Positions 38,035 through 46,184 of a stretch of 56,287 bases of DNA are shown piece after piece. The position numbers and the translations under genes are program-made. The stretch is taken from positions 1 to 56,287 of the forward strand of contig JAIESQ010000101.1 of assembly GCA_019745975.1 (NCBI GenBank), given 5' to 3'. Positions within the stretch are counted from its first letter, which is position 1. Each line of letters begins with the position of its first letter. The DNA is from Pirellulales bacterium. GTDB taxonomy: Bacteria > Planctomycetota > Planctomycetia > Pirellulales > JAEUIK01. The notes under the pieces are model-generated. The model worked only from the letters and a program-made list of their open reading frames with translations. It was not told the DNA's origin and did no database searches.

Positions 38035-39900
38035 CTAGCTAGCCGAGAGCGCCGGCACGGGCTGCGACAGCTCCGCCAAGGCGCTTTCGAAATCCCCAAA
38101 GGCCGCCGAGTCGCTCAACTCCGCGCCGCGGCGCAAATCGGCCAGCACGGGGCCGAGCAGCTCGCGCTCGAGCCACCCGGCGAGCCACGCGGCACGCTCG
38201 CGGGCGTAATGCTCTTGCAAACGCGTGAAAAGCCTCGTGGCGGCGCGGCGCACGCCCGTCGTCGTGGCGTCAACCAACGCCTCGCCGCCAGTGGTCACGC
38301 CGCCGGTGACGGCCGCCTCGGTAGCCAATTCCATCGCCGAATGCGTGGCTGCATGCACCGCGGCGCCGTGCACCAGGCCGGCGGCTAGCACCCAGCCGCT
38401 GACGGCCAGCGACACGGTAATCGCCGGCCGGGCGACGGCCGTGACCTGGTCGATCGAGCGCAGCGTGGTGATCGCGCGAGGATTGTCGCGCCCCCAGCGA
38501 TCGAGCTCGGCGCGCAGGAACGTGCGATAGTCGTCGTCGACCGGATCGAGCGTGGCATGGCTGGCTTCGATGCGGCGCAGCAATTGGGCCCGCGCGTCGC
38601 CTTGCAGCAGAGCGGCCAAGCGCGGGCGGAGCGTGTCGTTGCCGACGCTGGCCAGCCGTTTCAATTCGTCGAGTAGTCGCTCGATGGCGGTCAGGATGGC
38701 TGCCCGCTCCCGCTGGCGGAAAGCCACCAGCGGATCGACAGCCGGCCCCGAGATCGCCTCCCAGGCGGTGCGCACCGGCCACGTCACGCCGCGCCCCACG
38801 CGGCGATACACCGAGTGAATGTTGCGCGACCACGGGCTGCGGTGCAGATTCCACCACTCGCGGATTTCCTGCACGAGCAATTCCGACGGCAGACTCGGCC
38901 AGTCGACACGCGCCATGTCGGTGGCCGAGAGGGCAGTGGCCGCCTCGTTGAACTGCCGCGAGGTAGCGCGCACCGCCGTCAGATAAGCCGGTGCGCCGCT
39001 ACCTGTGTCGGTCACGCGGGCCAACGCCCCGCGCAGGGTGCGCAGCTTGATCCGATCGAACTTGAGGCTTGCCAAGTCATTGCGGAGTGATGCGGCGACA
39101 TCCGGCGCGCCGCTACCGTCGGAGCCGATCTCGTAGAACGGCAACCGCCGCTCGCGGGCGCCCGCACGGTCGTACGGCACGATGTACACCAATTCGGGGG
39201 CGGCGCCGGTTTCGTCGGCGAATGTCGCCAGCCATTGCGGCCAGTACTCGCGATCTTCGCCGAGATCGCACTGGTTGAACAGCACGACTACCGGCTTGTC
39301 AGCCTGCACCGCTTTGCGAAAGAACTGTTTCACCGCGGCGTCGTTGTATTTCTGCTGCGTGAGCACGGCCACCAGCACGTCGGCCACGTGCCGCACGCCG
39401 TCGGCGCGCCGCCAGTTGATCTGCGCATCGGAATCGATGTCGGGCGTGTCGAGCACGAGCAATCGCTCGGGCACATCGCGCCCGACGCGCCAGAACAGCC
39501 AGTCGGAGTCGCTCTCGATCTGCGGATCCGTGGAAGCGTGCCAGGGACGCAGCTCGAAGCCTTCAAACAAACGCACGAGCAGCCGCTCGTCGTCAAAACT
39601 CGGCGGCACCAGGCAGACAGGGTGCTTGGTGCCGGCCGCCAATGGGCTGACGGCGCTGGCTTCTTCGCCGACCAGGTGATTAAAGACGACCGACTTGCCG
39701 ATATTCGTGCCGCCCACGACCGCCACGACAAGATACGGCGTGCCCTCAACTTGCGGTCGCAGCTTGTGTTCGAGCAGCTCGTACCATTCGCTGCCGACGG
39801 GCGAGCCGACGCCCACCGCGTCGGCCAGCGGGCGGAGCGCCGCCAGAGCGGCATGCAAGCGCGAAACGGCGGCGCTGCATTGTTCAAAATCGTTGGGCAT
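38035..39900 (-). CDS. Large GTPase with C-terminal membrane-associated helical region
   Basis: This 621-residue protein has an Era/dynamin-like G domain: P-loop GGTNIGKS (63-70), G3 DTPDID (151-156) and G4 NQCD (209-212). A helical region follows, with a hydrophobic stretch (about 470-520, ITVSLAVSGWVLAAGLVHGAA) then Ala/Thr-rich and charged helices. G3 has DTPDID in place of DTPG. The architecture fits GTPases of the dynamin-like or DUF-type membrane-remodelling groups. No partner gene is adjacent; the divergent gntR gene lies 178 bases away. Confidence 0.82.
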   Translation of the reverse strand: MPNDFEQCSAAVSRLHAALAALRPLADAVGVGSPVGSEWYELLEHKLRPQVEGTPYLVVAVVGGTNIGKSVVFNHLVGEEASAVSPLAAGTKHPVCLVPPSFDDERLLVRLFEGFELRPWHASTDPQIESDSDWLFWRVGRDVPERLLVLDTPDIDSDAQINWRRADGVRHVADVLVAVLTQQKYNDAAVKQFFRKAVQADKPVVVLFNQCDLGEDREYWPQWLATFADETGAAPELVYIVPYDRAGARERRLPFYEIGSDGSGAPDVAASLRNDLASLKFDRIKLRTLRGALARVTDTGSGAPAYLTAVRATSRQFNEAATALSATDMARVDWPSLPSELLVQEIREWWNLHRSPWSRNIHSVYRRVGRGVTWPVRTAWEAISGPAVDPLVAFRQRERAAILTAIERLLDELKRLASVGNDTLRPRLAALLQGDARAQLLRRIEASHATLDPVDDDYRTFLRAELDRWGRDNPRAITTLRSIDQVTAVARPAITVSLAVSGWVLAAGLVHGAAVHAATHSAMELATEAAVTGGVTTGGEALVDATTTGVRRAATRLFTRLQEHYARERAAWLAGWLERELLGPVLADLRRGAELSDSAAFGDFESALAELSQPVPALSAS

Positions 39901-40008
39901 CGGTCGGTGTTCGGCAGGCGAGGTCGACGAGAAACTCCACGCCAGTCTAACACAGCGGGGCGAAGCGGCCGGACGTCACTTCGCAGCGACGACTTGATCG
40001 AAGTACGC

Positions 40009-40037
40009 TTGACACATGGCGACTGTACTAGTATTGT
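40009..40037 (+). promoter_or_regulatory. Sigma-70-type promoter of the gntR-ABC operon
   Basis: A perfect -35 box TTGACA (40009-40014) is separated by exactly 17 bases from the -10 box TATTGT (40032-40037). This would start the transcript near 40044, 35 bases before the GTG start of the regulator. It rules out the in-frame ATG at 40016 as a start. Confidence 0.7.
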
Positions 40038-40046
40038 TAATACAGT
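40022..40046. promoter_or_regulatory. Probable YtrA-type operator overlapping the -10 box
   Basis: ACTGTA (40022-40027) and TACAGT (40041-40046) form inverted half sites separated by 13 bases, spanning the -10 box. The YtrA regulator of Bacillus subtilis is reported to bind AGTGTA-13 bp-TACACT, so the geometry is the same and the half sites differ in one base each. The downstream gene encodes a YtrA-like GntR protein, which supports autorepression. A second dyad (GTATT-GTT-AATAC, 40031-40043) overlaps it. Confidence 0.7.
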
Positions 40047-40078
40047 TCGGAGGCGACACCTTAGTTCGCGAGCGTTTC

Positions 40079-40483
40079 GTGGAATTCTCGATCAGCCCAG
40101 CCACCGGCACGCCGATTTACCAGCAATTGGCCGAACAGGTGCGCGCGGCGGTGGCCCGCGGTCGGCTGCGCCCCGACGAGCGCTTGCCGTCGGTGCGCGA
40201 GTTGTCGCAGCTCTTGGTCGTGAATCCGAACACGGTTGCCCGCGCTTACACCGAACTGGAGCGCGACGGCGTGCTCTACACGCGGCCGGGGCTCGGGGTG
40301 TTTGTCGCTGCCGCCCCGCCCCCCTTGTCGAAGCGCGTGCGTCGCGATCGACTCGTGGTTCACCTCGATCCCGTGCTGGTGGAAGCCGTGCGGCTAGGAT
40401 TCGCCGCCGAGGAACTTGTCGAGCTGGTCGAAGAGCGCGTGGGGCAATTTCAGTGGAATGCAGTGACCGCCCGCACGACATGA
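40079..40483 (+). CDS. GntR-family transcriptional regulator, YtrA subfamily
   Basis: This 134-residue protein begins at GTG 40079 (VEFSISPATGTPIYQQLAEQV), the standard YtrA-group opening. A winged helix follows (LRPDERLPSVRELSQLLVVN then PNTVARAYTELERDGVLYTR), and then a short helical dimerisation tail with no effector domain. YtrA regulators repress ABC transporter operons and respond to cell-envelope or antibiotic stress in known cases. The in-frame ATG at 40016 lies upstream of the predicted transcription start and would encode the promoter itself, so it is rejected. The ABC ATPase follows 53 bases downstream. Confidence 0.92.
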   Translation: MEFSISPATGTPIYQQLAEQVRAAVARGRLRPDERLPSVRELSQLLVVNPNTVARAYTELERDGVLYTRPGLGVFVAAAPPPLSKRVRRDRLVVHLDPVLVEAVRLGFAAEELVELVEERVGQFQWNAVTARTT

Positions 40484-40536
40484 GGAAAGCATTGCACTCG
40501 CGGAACGAGTGTTGAGCTAGAGAGGCCGAGATCGCC

Positions 40537-41460
40537 ATGTCCGATCCGATCGTCATCGACCGATTGACGAAGTACTACGGGCCGAAGTGCGTAGTAAACC
40601 AGGTGTCGCTGCGTGTGCAGGCCGGCTGCGTGTACGGCCTGTTGGGTCGCAACGGGGCCGGCAAGAGCACGCTGATCAAAATGCTCACGGGGCTCGTGCA
40701 GCCCGACGCTGGCCGCGCAACGTTATTAGGTGACGACATTGCCGCGGTGCAGCCGGCCACGCGGGCCCGCATCGCGTACCTGGCCGAAGGGCATCCGCTC
40801 TACCGCGGCATGTCAATCGACCAGGCGGCCCGCTTCACGCGGCAGTTTTATCCGACCTGGCACGAGAGCTTTCTGAGGGACATTCTCGAACATTTCCAAC
40901 TTTCGGGGCGGCAGAAGATCAGCCGATTATCGAACGGGCAGCGAGCCCAGGTCTCGCTGGCGCTGGCCCTGGCGCCCGACCCGGAGCTATTGATACTCGA
41001 CGATCCCACCCTGGGGCTCGACACCGTGGTGCGGCGCGATTTTCTCGAATCGATGATTCGGCTGATCCAAGGCTCGGGGCGGACCATTTTGCTCAGTTCG
41101 CACGTGTTGGGCGATGTCGAGCGCGTCGCCGATCGGATTGGCATCATGGTCGACGGCGTGTTGCGCGTCGATGCGCCGACCGACCAGTTCAAGCAAGCCC
41201 TGCGGCGGGTCGTCCTCGATTTCGTCGGCAGCGTGCCGCCGGTGCCGGCGTTCGCCGGGCTGGTCAATCACCGGCACCATGGCGGCAAGCTCGAGCTGGT
41301 CGTCATCAACTACGGCGACGAACAACGCGCCATCGTCGAAGGACTGGGGGCGGCATCGATCGACGTGCTCGATATGAACTTGGAGGACGCCTTCATCGCG
41401 TACACGCGCGGTCAGTCGCGTCCACTGCCTAACCTGGAACGGGAACTTGCGCCATGTTAA
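40537..41460 (+). CDS. ABC transporter ATP-binding protein
   Basis: This 307-residue ATPase subunit has Walker A GRNGAGKST (37-45), the variant signature LSNGQRAQVSLALALA, Walker B LLILDDPTLGLD and the H-loop ILLSSHVL. The extra C-terminal domain (about 220-300) is as in YtrB/CcmA-type export ATPases. The signature has Asn where LSGGQ has Gly, which is seen in this GntR-linked group. Its last codons overlap the permease start by 7 bases. It should power the permease encoded next. Confidence 0.95.
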   Translation: MSDPIVIDRLTKYYGPKCVVNQVSLRVQAGCVYGLLGRNGAGKSTLIKMLTGLVQPDAGRATLLGDDIAAVQPATRARIAYLAEGHPLYRGMSIDQAARFTRQFYPTWHESFLRDILEHFQLSGRQKISRLSNGQRAQVSLALALAPDPELLILDDPTLGLDTVVRRDFLESMIRLIQGSGRTILLSSHVLGDVERVADRIGIMVDGVLRVDAPTDQFKQALRRVVLDFVGSVPPVPAFAGLVNHRHHGGKLELVVINYGDEQRAIVEGLGAASIDVLDMNLEDAFIAYTRGQSRPLPNLERELAPC

Positions 41461-42110
41461 GGGCCATGCTTTGGAAAGAGGTCCGCGATTTGCGCGGTTG
41501 GTTCGCGCTGGCAGTCGTCGCGCAGCTCTACCTGGCCGGCGTCGCCACGGGATTGGAGTTTGGTCCGCTGCGGGCAGGCGGAGGCGTGCCGTTTGTTGAC
41601 GACTTCATTACCTACTACTTTTTTTTCGTGGCCATTCCCTTCGCGGCCGTGGCTGGTCTATGGCAAACACTGCTGGAATCGTTGCGCGGCACCTATGCGT
41701 TCCTTTTGCATCGACCGGCCCCGCGCAGCCAATTGTTTGGAGTCAAAATCTTGGTGGGGGGCCTGGCGACGTTGATCGTCGCGGCGCTACCCGTGCTGAT
41801 CTATACGTGCTGGGCAGCCGCGCCCGGCAACCACGCCAGCCCGTTCTTCTGGCAAATGAGCCTGTGGGCGTGGCAATTGGCGATCGCAACACCCATTGTT
41901 TACTTGGGGGCCTTCTTGAGCGGGCTGCGCCCAGCCCGCTGGTTCGGCAGTTTGCTGTTTCCGCTCGCAGGGAGCCTGTTTTTCCTGGTGCTGACGCAGG
42001 GGCTACAAGCGACCTGGATCTGGCCGATGGGTATTCCGATCTGCCTGGGAGTGGAGGCGCTCTTGGTGCCAGTGATCTTGTACGTCGCCGCGACGCGCGA
42101 CTATTCCTGA
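41454..42110 (+). CDS. ABC transporter permease (ABC-2-like)
   Basis: This 218-residue protein opens MLRAMLWKEVRDLRGWFAL, the usual start of ABC-2-type permeases. It has six hydrophobic segments, among them YYFFFVAIPFAAVAGLW, ATLIVAALPVLIYTCW, IATPIVYLGAFLSGL and GVEALLVPVILYVAA. It overlaps the ATPase gene by 7 bases, so the two are coupled. The cargo is unknown; the YtrA link suggests an exporter for peptides or envelope stress agents. Confidence 0.88.
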   Translation: MLRAMLWKEVRDLRGWFALAVVAQLYLAGVATGLEFGPLRAGGGVPFVDDFITYYFFFVAIPFAAVAGLWQTLLESLRGTYAFLLHRPAPRSQLFGVKILVGGLATLIVAALPVLIYTCWAAAPGNHASPFFWQMSLWAWQLAIATPIVYLGAFLSGLRPARWFGSLLFPLAGSLFFLVLTQGLQATWIWPMGIPICLGVEALLVPVILYVAATRDYS

Positions 42111-42172
42111 AAGGTCTCTGCCCACCTGGTCGACATCGTCTGGGATCGCCACATAACGAGGATCACCCGGTC

Positions 42173-43600
42173 ATGCAAGCAAAACGCGCCACCTTGCCAG
42201 CGATGCTGCTGGCCTTTGTGATTGGCACCGGAGCGCTGTTGATCTGGTTCACCGGTGCGATGTGGATTACCACGATGGTCGAGCAGTGGCTTGCCAAATC
42301 GCAGCCCTACGTTGTACTCACGATCACGAAGCAAGGAGAGCCGCTCTTAGGCTGGGTCGAATACGACCCGCCGTCGCGCGTTCAGCACTATCGCACGCTC
42401 GACGGGCAGGAACCGAACAACTTTAACGGCATCGGCTCCGCACAAACCGCCGGGCTACCACGTGCGCCAGAAACGCCAGAATTGCTCTCCTGGAATCAGC
42501 GACTGGCCCCCTTTGCGTCGGGCACATCGGACCGGCGCGAAGCCTGGTACCTGGTTCACGATGGCGCGGAGCTCAGTGGCCACGCGTACTTCGTGGGCTA
42601 CGACGATCGCACCAGGTCGCGCATCGGCTTCCTGTCTCGCGGCGGGTTTCGCATGGACTTGCCCCCCGCGGAGGAACAATACGTCGTCGATCGACCGCTG
42701 GGATATTACAGCGGCGGCTATGCGACGGCGCAGTCATCTCGAATATCAGTGAGCAGCTCGGTGAGGCACGTCAATGCGGAAAACGAGACGCTAATCTACC
42801 TGATCGATGAAACGGGGTTGTTCGTTGTCGGTCTCGACAAGCGCAGCGTTGCCAAGGTGCCGCTGCCCGGACAACCGCTATCGGTCGCCCACCTGTCTGT
42901 GCCCGTCACGGTTAAAAGCGAAGCGCAAGCGGGGCAGGAAGAACGCACCATCGAAGTTAATGAAGATCGCGTGTTGGTGTTGCTGAGCGACCGGATCGAA
43001 ATGCTCGACTGGCAGAATCGCACGTTGCTCAGCACCCCGCTGCCCGAGGCGGCGCGCGACCGCACGATCGATTACCACTTGTGCGAGGGAAACCGCGTCG
43101 TATTGCAGGTGGCGCAGAAGCTGGAGCGGCGCAAACCCGATCTGTTCTGGTTTGATGCCGAGGGCAAACTCGAGCGGCAACAGAGCGTGGAGCTGCCCCC
43201 TTACTGGAACGAGCACCTCGGCGCCATGGCGTGGGCGCCGGCGCTGGCCTTTCCAACGCCGGCGATCGTTCCGCTCCTTTGGTGGCTGTCGGTTCGAGAG
43301 TTCACGCTTGTCGAATTGACGCCGACGATCGTGCTGCAGTTGGCGTTTTCGGCAGTTTCCGCGTGGCTTGTCTACCGGCACGCCAAGCGATACGCCGATC
43401 GTGGCGCTGCGATCTGGGCGCTGTTTGCCGTGGTGTTCGGCTTGCCGGCGCTGGTCGGCTACCTATTGCACCGCACATGGTCGCATCGCGCGCGGTGTGC
43501 AAACTGCGCGGCGATTGTGCCGCGCGATCGCTTGAAGTGCTCGGCTTGCGAGGCGGAGTTCTTGACGCCCGCCTTACAGGGGATCGAAGTTTTCGCCTGA
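42173..43600 (+). CDS. Membrane protein with beta-propeller-like ectodomain and C-terminal zinc ribbon
   Basis: This 475-residue protein has an N-terminal membrane helix (PAMLLAFVIGTGALLIWFTG) and a beta-rich extracytoplasmic region (about 35-355). Three or four membrane helices near the end include LAFPTPAIVPLLWWL, IVLQLAFSAVSAWLVY and IWALFAVVFGLPALVGYLL. A small zinc-ribbon-like module follows, with two CxxC pairs (CANC and CSAC). It is the fourth gene of the gntR-ABC operon, 62 bases after the permease, and probably an accessory or sensor part of the transporter. The start at 42173 is chosen because the upstream frame overlaps the permease gene. I do not recognise a named family. Confidence 0.8.
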   Translation: MQAKRATLPAMLLAFVIGTGALLIWFTGAMWITTMVEQWLAKSQPYVVLTITKQGEPLLGWVEYDPPSRVQHYRTLDGQEPNNFNGIGSAQTAGLPRAPETPELLSWNQRLAPFASGTSDRREAWYLVHDGAELSGHAYFVGYDDRTRSRIGFLSRGGFRMDLPPAEEQYVVDRPLGYYSGGYATAQSSRISVSSSVRHVNAENETLIYLIDETGLFVVGLDKRSVAKVPLPGQPLSVAHLSVPVTVKSEAQAGQEERTIEVNEDRVLVLLSDRIEMLDWQNRTLLSTPLPEAARDRTIDYHLCEGNRVVLQVAQKLERRKPDLFWFDAEGKLERQQSVELPPYWNEHLGAMAWAPALAFPTPAIVPLLWWLSVREFTLVELTPTIVLQLAFSAVSAWLVYRHAKRYADRGAAIWALFAVVFGLPALVGYLLHRTWSHRARCANCAAIVPRDRLKCSACEAEFLTPALQGIEVFA

Positions 43601-43700
43601 ACCGCGGCGCTCACACCGACCGACAGCCGGCGAACGACGCGCTTGCACCGTCCGCACGCCAGCCGCGGGCGCGCTCGGCACGCGACGGTTTACTCAACGC

Positions 43701-44057
43701 TCAGCATTTCTGCCGGCGATAGCGCCGACGGGCCCCCGCCGCGATCGCGCCGGCACCCGTCATCATCAGCAGCCAGCCGGCGGGTTCAGGAATGACTTGC
43801 AGGCTGAAGCGCACTTCGATATCGCTGATTCCAGACAAGACTCCTCCCGCGATCGTGACGCCGAAGTTATCAAGATCGTTGTTTAGCCCGTCGATGACGG
43901 CGCCATATACGTAGTCGGGCCCGAGCGTCAACTTCAATTTGCCGACATCATTCAGGATATCGCTATAGACGTTGACCTCGACCGAATCGGGGACCAGCCC
44001 GCTGTAGCCGGTGCCAACCGAATCGACATCCGAAATGGCCAACTGCAACAGAGTCAT
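43701..44057 (-). CDS. PEP-CTERM protein remnant lacking a signal peptide
   Basis: This frame of 118 residues ends in a textbook PEP-CTERM sorting tail (IPEPAGWLLMMTGAGAIAAG, then ARRRYRRQKC), the substrate signal of exosortase. A beta-rich stretch precedes it (DSVEVNVYSDILNDVGKLKL). A signal peptide would be required for export, but none is present: the frame runs without a stop back into the 3' end of the endonuclease gene (44101). The simplest reading is a gene that lost its 5' part. The start at 44057 is only the first plausible Met. It is probably not functional. Confidence 0.5.
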   Translation of the reverse strand: MTLLQLAISDVDSVGTGYSGLVPDSVEVNVYSDILNDVGKLKLTLGPDYVYGAVIDGLNNDLDNFGVTIAGGVLSGISDIEVRFSLQVIPEPAGWLLMMTGAGAIAAGARRRYRRQKC

Positions 44058-44100
44058 CTTGCCCAGTGGGCTGTGCGCGTGATAGTAGAACGCGAACCGA

Positions 44101-45105
44101 CTACTTCGCCGCGGCGGGCCAGCGCAACTCGGCCTCGACTGCCGAATGATCGGACAGCGCACCAACCTTCTCGTCGAGGTACGGGTTCACGCGAATCGCG
44201 GTGAGCACGAGCCCGCCGCCAGCCGCGGGATTCGACAAGAAGATCATGTCGATGCGGCTGCCCCGCTCAACGTCTTCCTGGTTCGTCGTGCCGCCGTGGC
44301 TGTCGTGCAGTTTCGGCCACAGATCGACGAACGGGGCGCCCGCGCGGGCGTCGTCGAAGAGTTTTTTCATGCGGTGGTACGGTGCGTCGTCCTTCGCGCG
44401 ATCCTCGGCATCGCCGTGCGTGTTGAAATCGCCCATCACGATCGCCGGGCAATCGGGTGCTGCGTGCTGTCGGATGAAGTCGGCCAGCTCTGGATACTGC
44501 GTTTCGCGAATCTCGTCGGCGCGCGCTTCGAGATGCGTGATGAACACGTCGACGCAACCGTTGGGTTTGCCATTGGCGGCGCGCTCGGCCGACTCCGCGT
44601 CGCGGGCGATGCGGGCGTGCAGCGCCCCTTTCGCGGCGAAGCCATCGGCCAGCACGCCGTACTTCTTGGGGCTGCTCCCCTGGGTGTACGTGAGCGTGTG
44701 CGTCTCGACCAGCGGTCGGCGCGTGGCAATCGCCAATCCTCCGTTGAAGCGACCGTCAGGCGGCTGCGGACTGACGAGGTCGTGATACGAATCGCCCCAG
44801 GCAGCCCCGAGGCCAGCCAGCAGCATTTCCCGCGGACGGCGTTCAAAAACCTCGTTCAGTCCGACGATGTCAAAAGCCGCGAGCTTTTCGCCGATGGCTT
44901 TGGCGCGGTAAAGGGGCTCTTTGCGTTTGTTGGCGATCGCGGCAATGCCGGGGAGGAATTGCACATTGTAGGTGACGATCCGCAGCGTTTCGGGGCCCGC
45001 AGCCGCGCTTGGCGCCGGAGTCTCTTCGGCGCCGCTCGGCCGCGCCGCGAGCCATCCGATCACGAAGACGACGAGGATGAGACTGGCGGTCTTCGGTCGG
45101 CGCAT
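44101..45105 (-). CDS. Secreted endonuclease/exonuclease/phosphatase-family protein
   Basis: This 334-residue protein has a signal peptide (ASLILVVFVIGWLAARPSGA) and the EEP metallohydrolase core: LRIVTYNVQFLPG, DIVGLNEVFER (catalytic Glu), FITHLEAR, VMGDFNTHGD (Asp/Asn) and ALSDHSAVEAEL (Asp-His). All expected active-site blocks are present, so it should be active. This fold includes DNases, sphingomyelinases and lipid or inositol phosphatases; the substrate cannot be told from sequence alone. It lies downstream of the DUF1559 gene on the same strand, 40 bases away, with the PEP-CTERM remnant immediately after it. Confidence 0.9.
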   Translation of the reverse strand: MRRPKTASLILVVFVIGWLAARPSGAEETPAPSAAAGPETLRIVTYNVQFLPGIAAIANKRKEPLYRAKAIGEKLAAFDIVGLNEVFERRPREMLLAGLGAAWGDSYHDLVSPQPPDGRFNGGLAIATRRPLVETHTLTYTQGSSPKKYGVLADGFAAKGALHARIARDAESAERAANGKPNGCVDVFITHLEARADEIRETQYPELADFIRQHAAPDCPAIVMGDFNTHGDAEDRAKDDAPYHRMKKLFDDARAGAPFVDLWPKLHDSHGGTTNQEDVERGSRIDMIFLSNPAAGGGLVLTAIRVNPYLDEKVGALSDHSAVEAELRWPAAAK

Positions 45106-45145
45106 GGTGCTTCCCCTTGGCTGTGGACGACCCGCGATTGGTACA

Positions 45146-46165
45146 TCATTCGATTTCAGGCACCGCCTCGCGGCCGCGTCGCGTGGCGGTTGCCAGCCAC
45201 ACGGTCATGTCGATTTCGTTTCGCGCGAAGCGAACTGAACCGTCAGCAAACAGCACGTTGACGCCCCCCGGGTGCCGGCTCCGCGCCGCACGCCAGCCAT
45301 AGGGCGTGTAGACGAACTCGGGTCCGCCGCTGAGCCGCACGCCGATGCAATCGAAGCCGGCGTGATTGGGCGGATAGTAGTGATTATAAAGCGCGCAGCG
45401 CAGCTCCCCGCTGGCCCAGGCAAATCCGCGTCGATTGGTGACGTTGTATCGCCGCGCGCTGGCGCACAGCGTGTCGGTGAGGGGCGCGGTTTGCGAAAAC
45501 TTGTACGCCGTTTCAACACTGACGAGCGTGGCGTCGGTCGTGCTTTCCGGGCCATCCCCCAAGGTGCTCTCCGACATCATCGCCGTATGCGAAGTGCCGT
45601 CGACGATGTCGGCCGTGCGCGTCTCGGAGTTTACGTAGAAAACGCCATCGGCCTCCAGTGGCGAGCCGCCCCCGTTGCCGGTGCCGGCGCAGGCCGCGTA
45701 GTTCGTCGGTCCGAAGCCGTCGGCCACGACTTCGCCCCGGTCGCTGGGACACAGGAACAGCGAAACCACCAGCGCCACGCCGATCCGATTCTCAGGCGTC
45801 ACCTGCAGGTTCGGCCCATAAAGCGGTAGGTCCAACTTCAAGGCGTTGTGGGCGGCCGTCTGCTCGAGATACGGCGTGAGCTGCGCCAGCGCCGACCAGC
45901 GATAAAACGTAAAGGGATTAGCTGGCACGGCCGAATACTGCCGCGCTTCGGCCCCCATAGGGTAGTGTCCGCGCGCTTCATAGAACGAGTGTGCCGCGAC
46001 ACCCAACTGCCGGAGGTTGTTGGTGCACGACATCCGCCGGCCAGCTTCCCGAGCGAACTGCACGGCAGGCATGAGCAGCGCCAACAAGATGCCAATGATG
46101 GCGATGACCACCAACAGCTCGACGATGGTGAAGGCGCGTCGGGCCATGGGGATAAAGCCATCCAT
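45146..46165 (-). CDS. DUF1559 protein with type IV pilin-like N-terminal signal
   Basis: This 339-residue protein begins [20 protein letters not shown], a class III (pilin-like) prepilin signal cleaved before Phe. A long hydrophobic helix ([20 protein letters not shown]) and the DUF1559 domain follow. Typical blocks are [29 protein letters not shown] and the C-terminal [19 protein letters not shown]1559 proteins exist in very large numbers in planctomycetes and probably form pseudopili or surface fibres. It lies 19 bases downstream of the dockerin/PEP-CTERM gene, so the two are likely co-transcribed. MARRAFT (46147) is an alternative start. Confidence 0.93.
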   Translation of the reverse strand: MDGFIPMARRAFTIVELLVVIAIIGILLALLMPAVQFAREAGRRMSCTNNLRQLGVAAHSFYEARGHYPMGAEARQYSAVPANPFTFYRWSALAQLTPYLEQTAAHNALKLDLPLYGPNLQVTPENRIGVALVVSLFLCPSDRGEVVADGFGPTNYAACAGTGNGGGSPLEADGVFYVNSETRTADIVDGTSHTAMMSESTLGDGPESTTDATLVSVETAYKFSQTAPLTDTLCASARRYNVTNRRGFAWASGELRCALYNHYYPPNHAGFDCIGVRLSGGPEFVYTPYGWRAARSRHPGGVNVLFADGSVRFARNEIDMTVWLATATRRGREAVPEIE

Positions 46166-46184
46166 CACAGGGCTTGTCGGGGCA

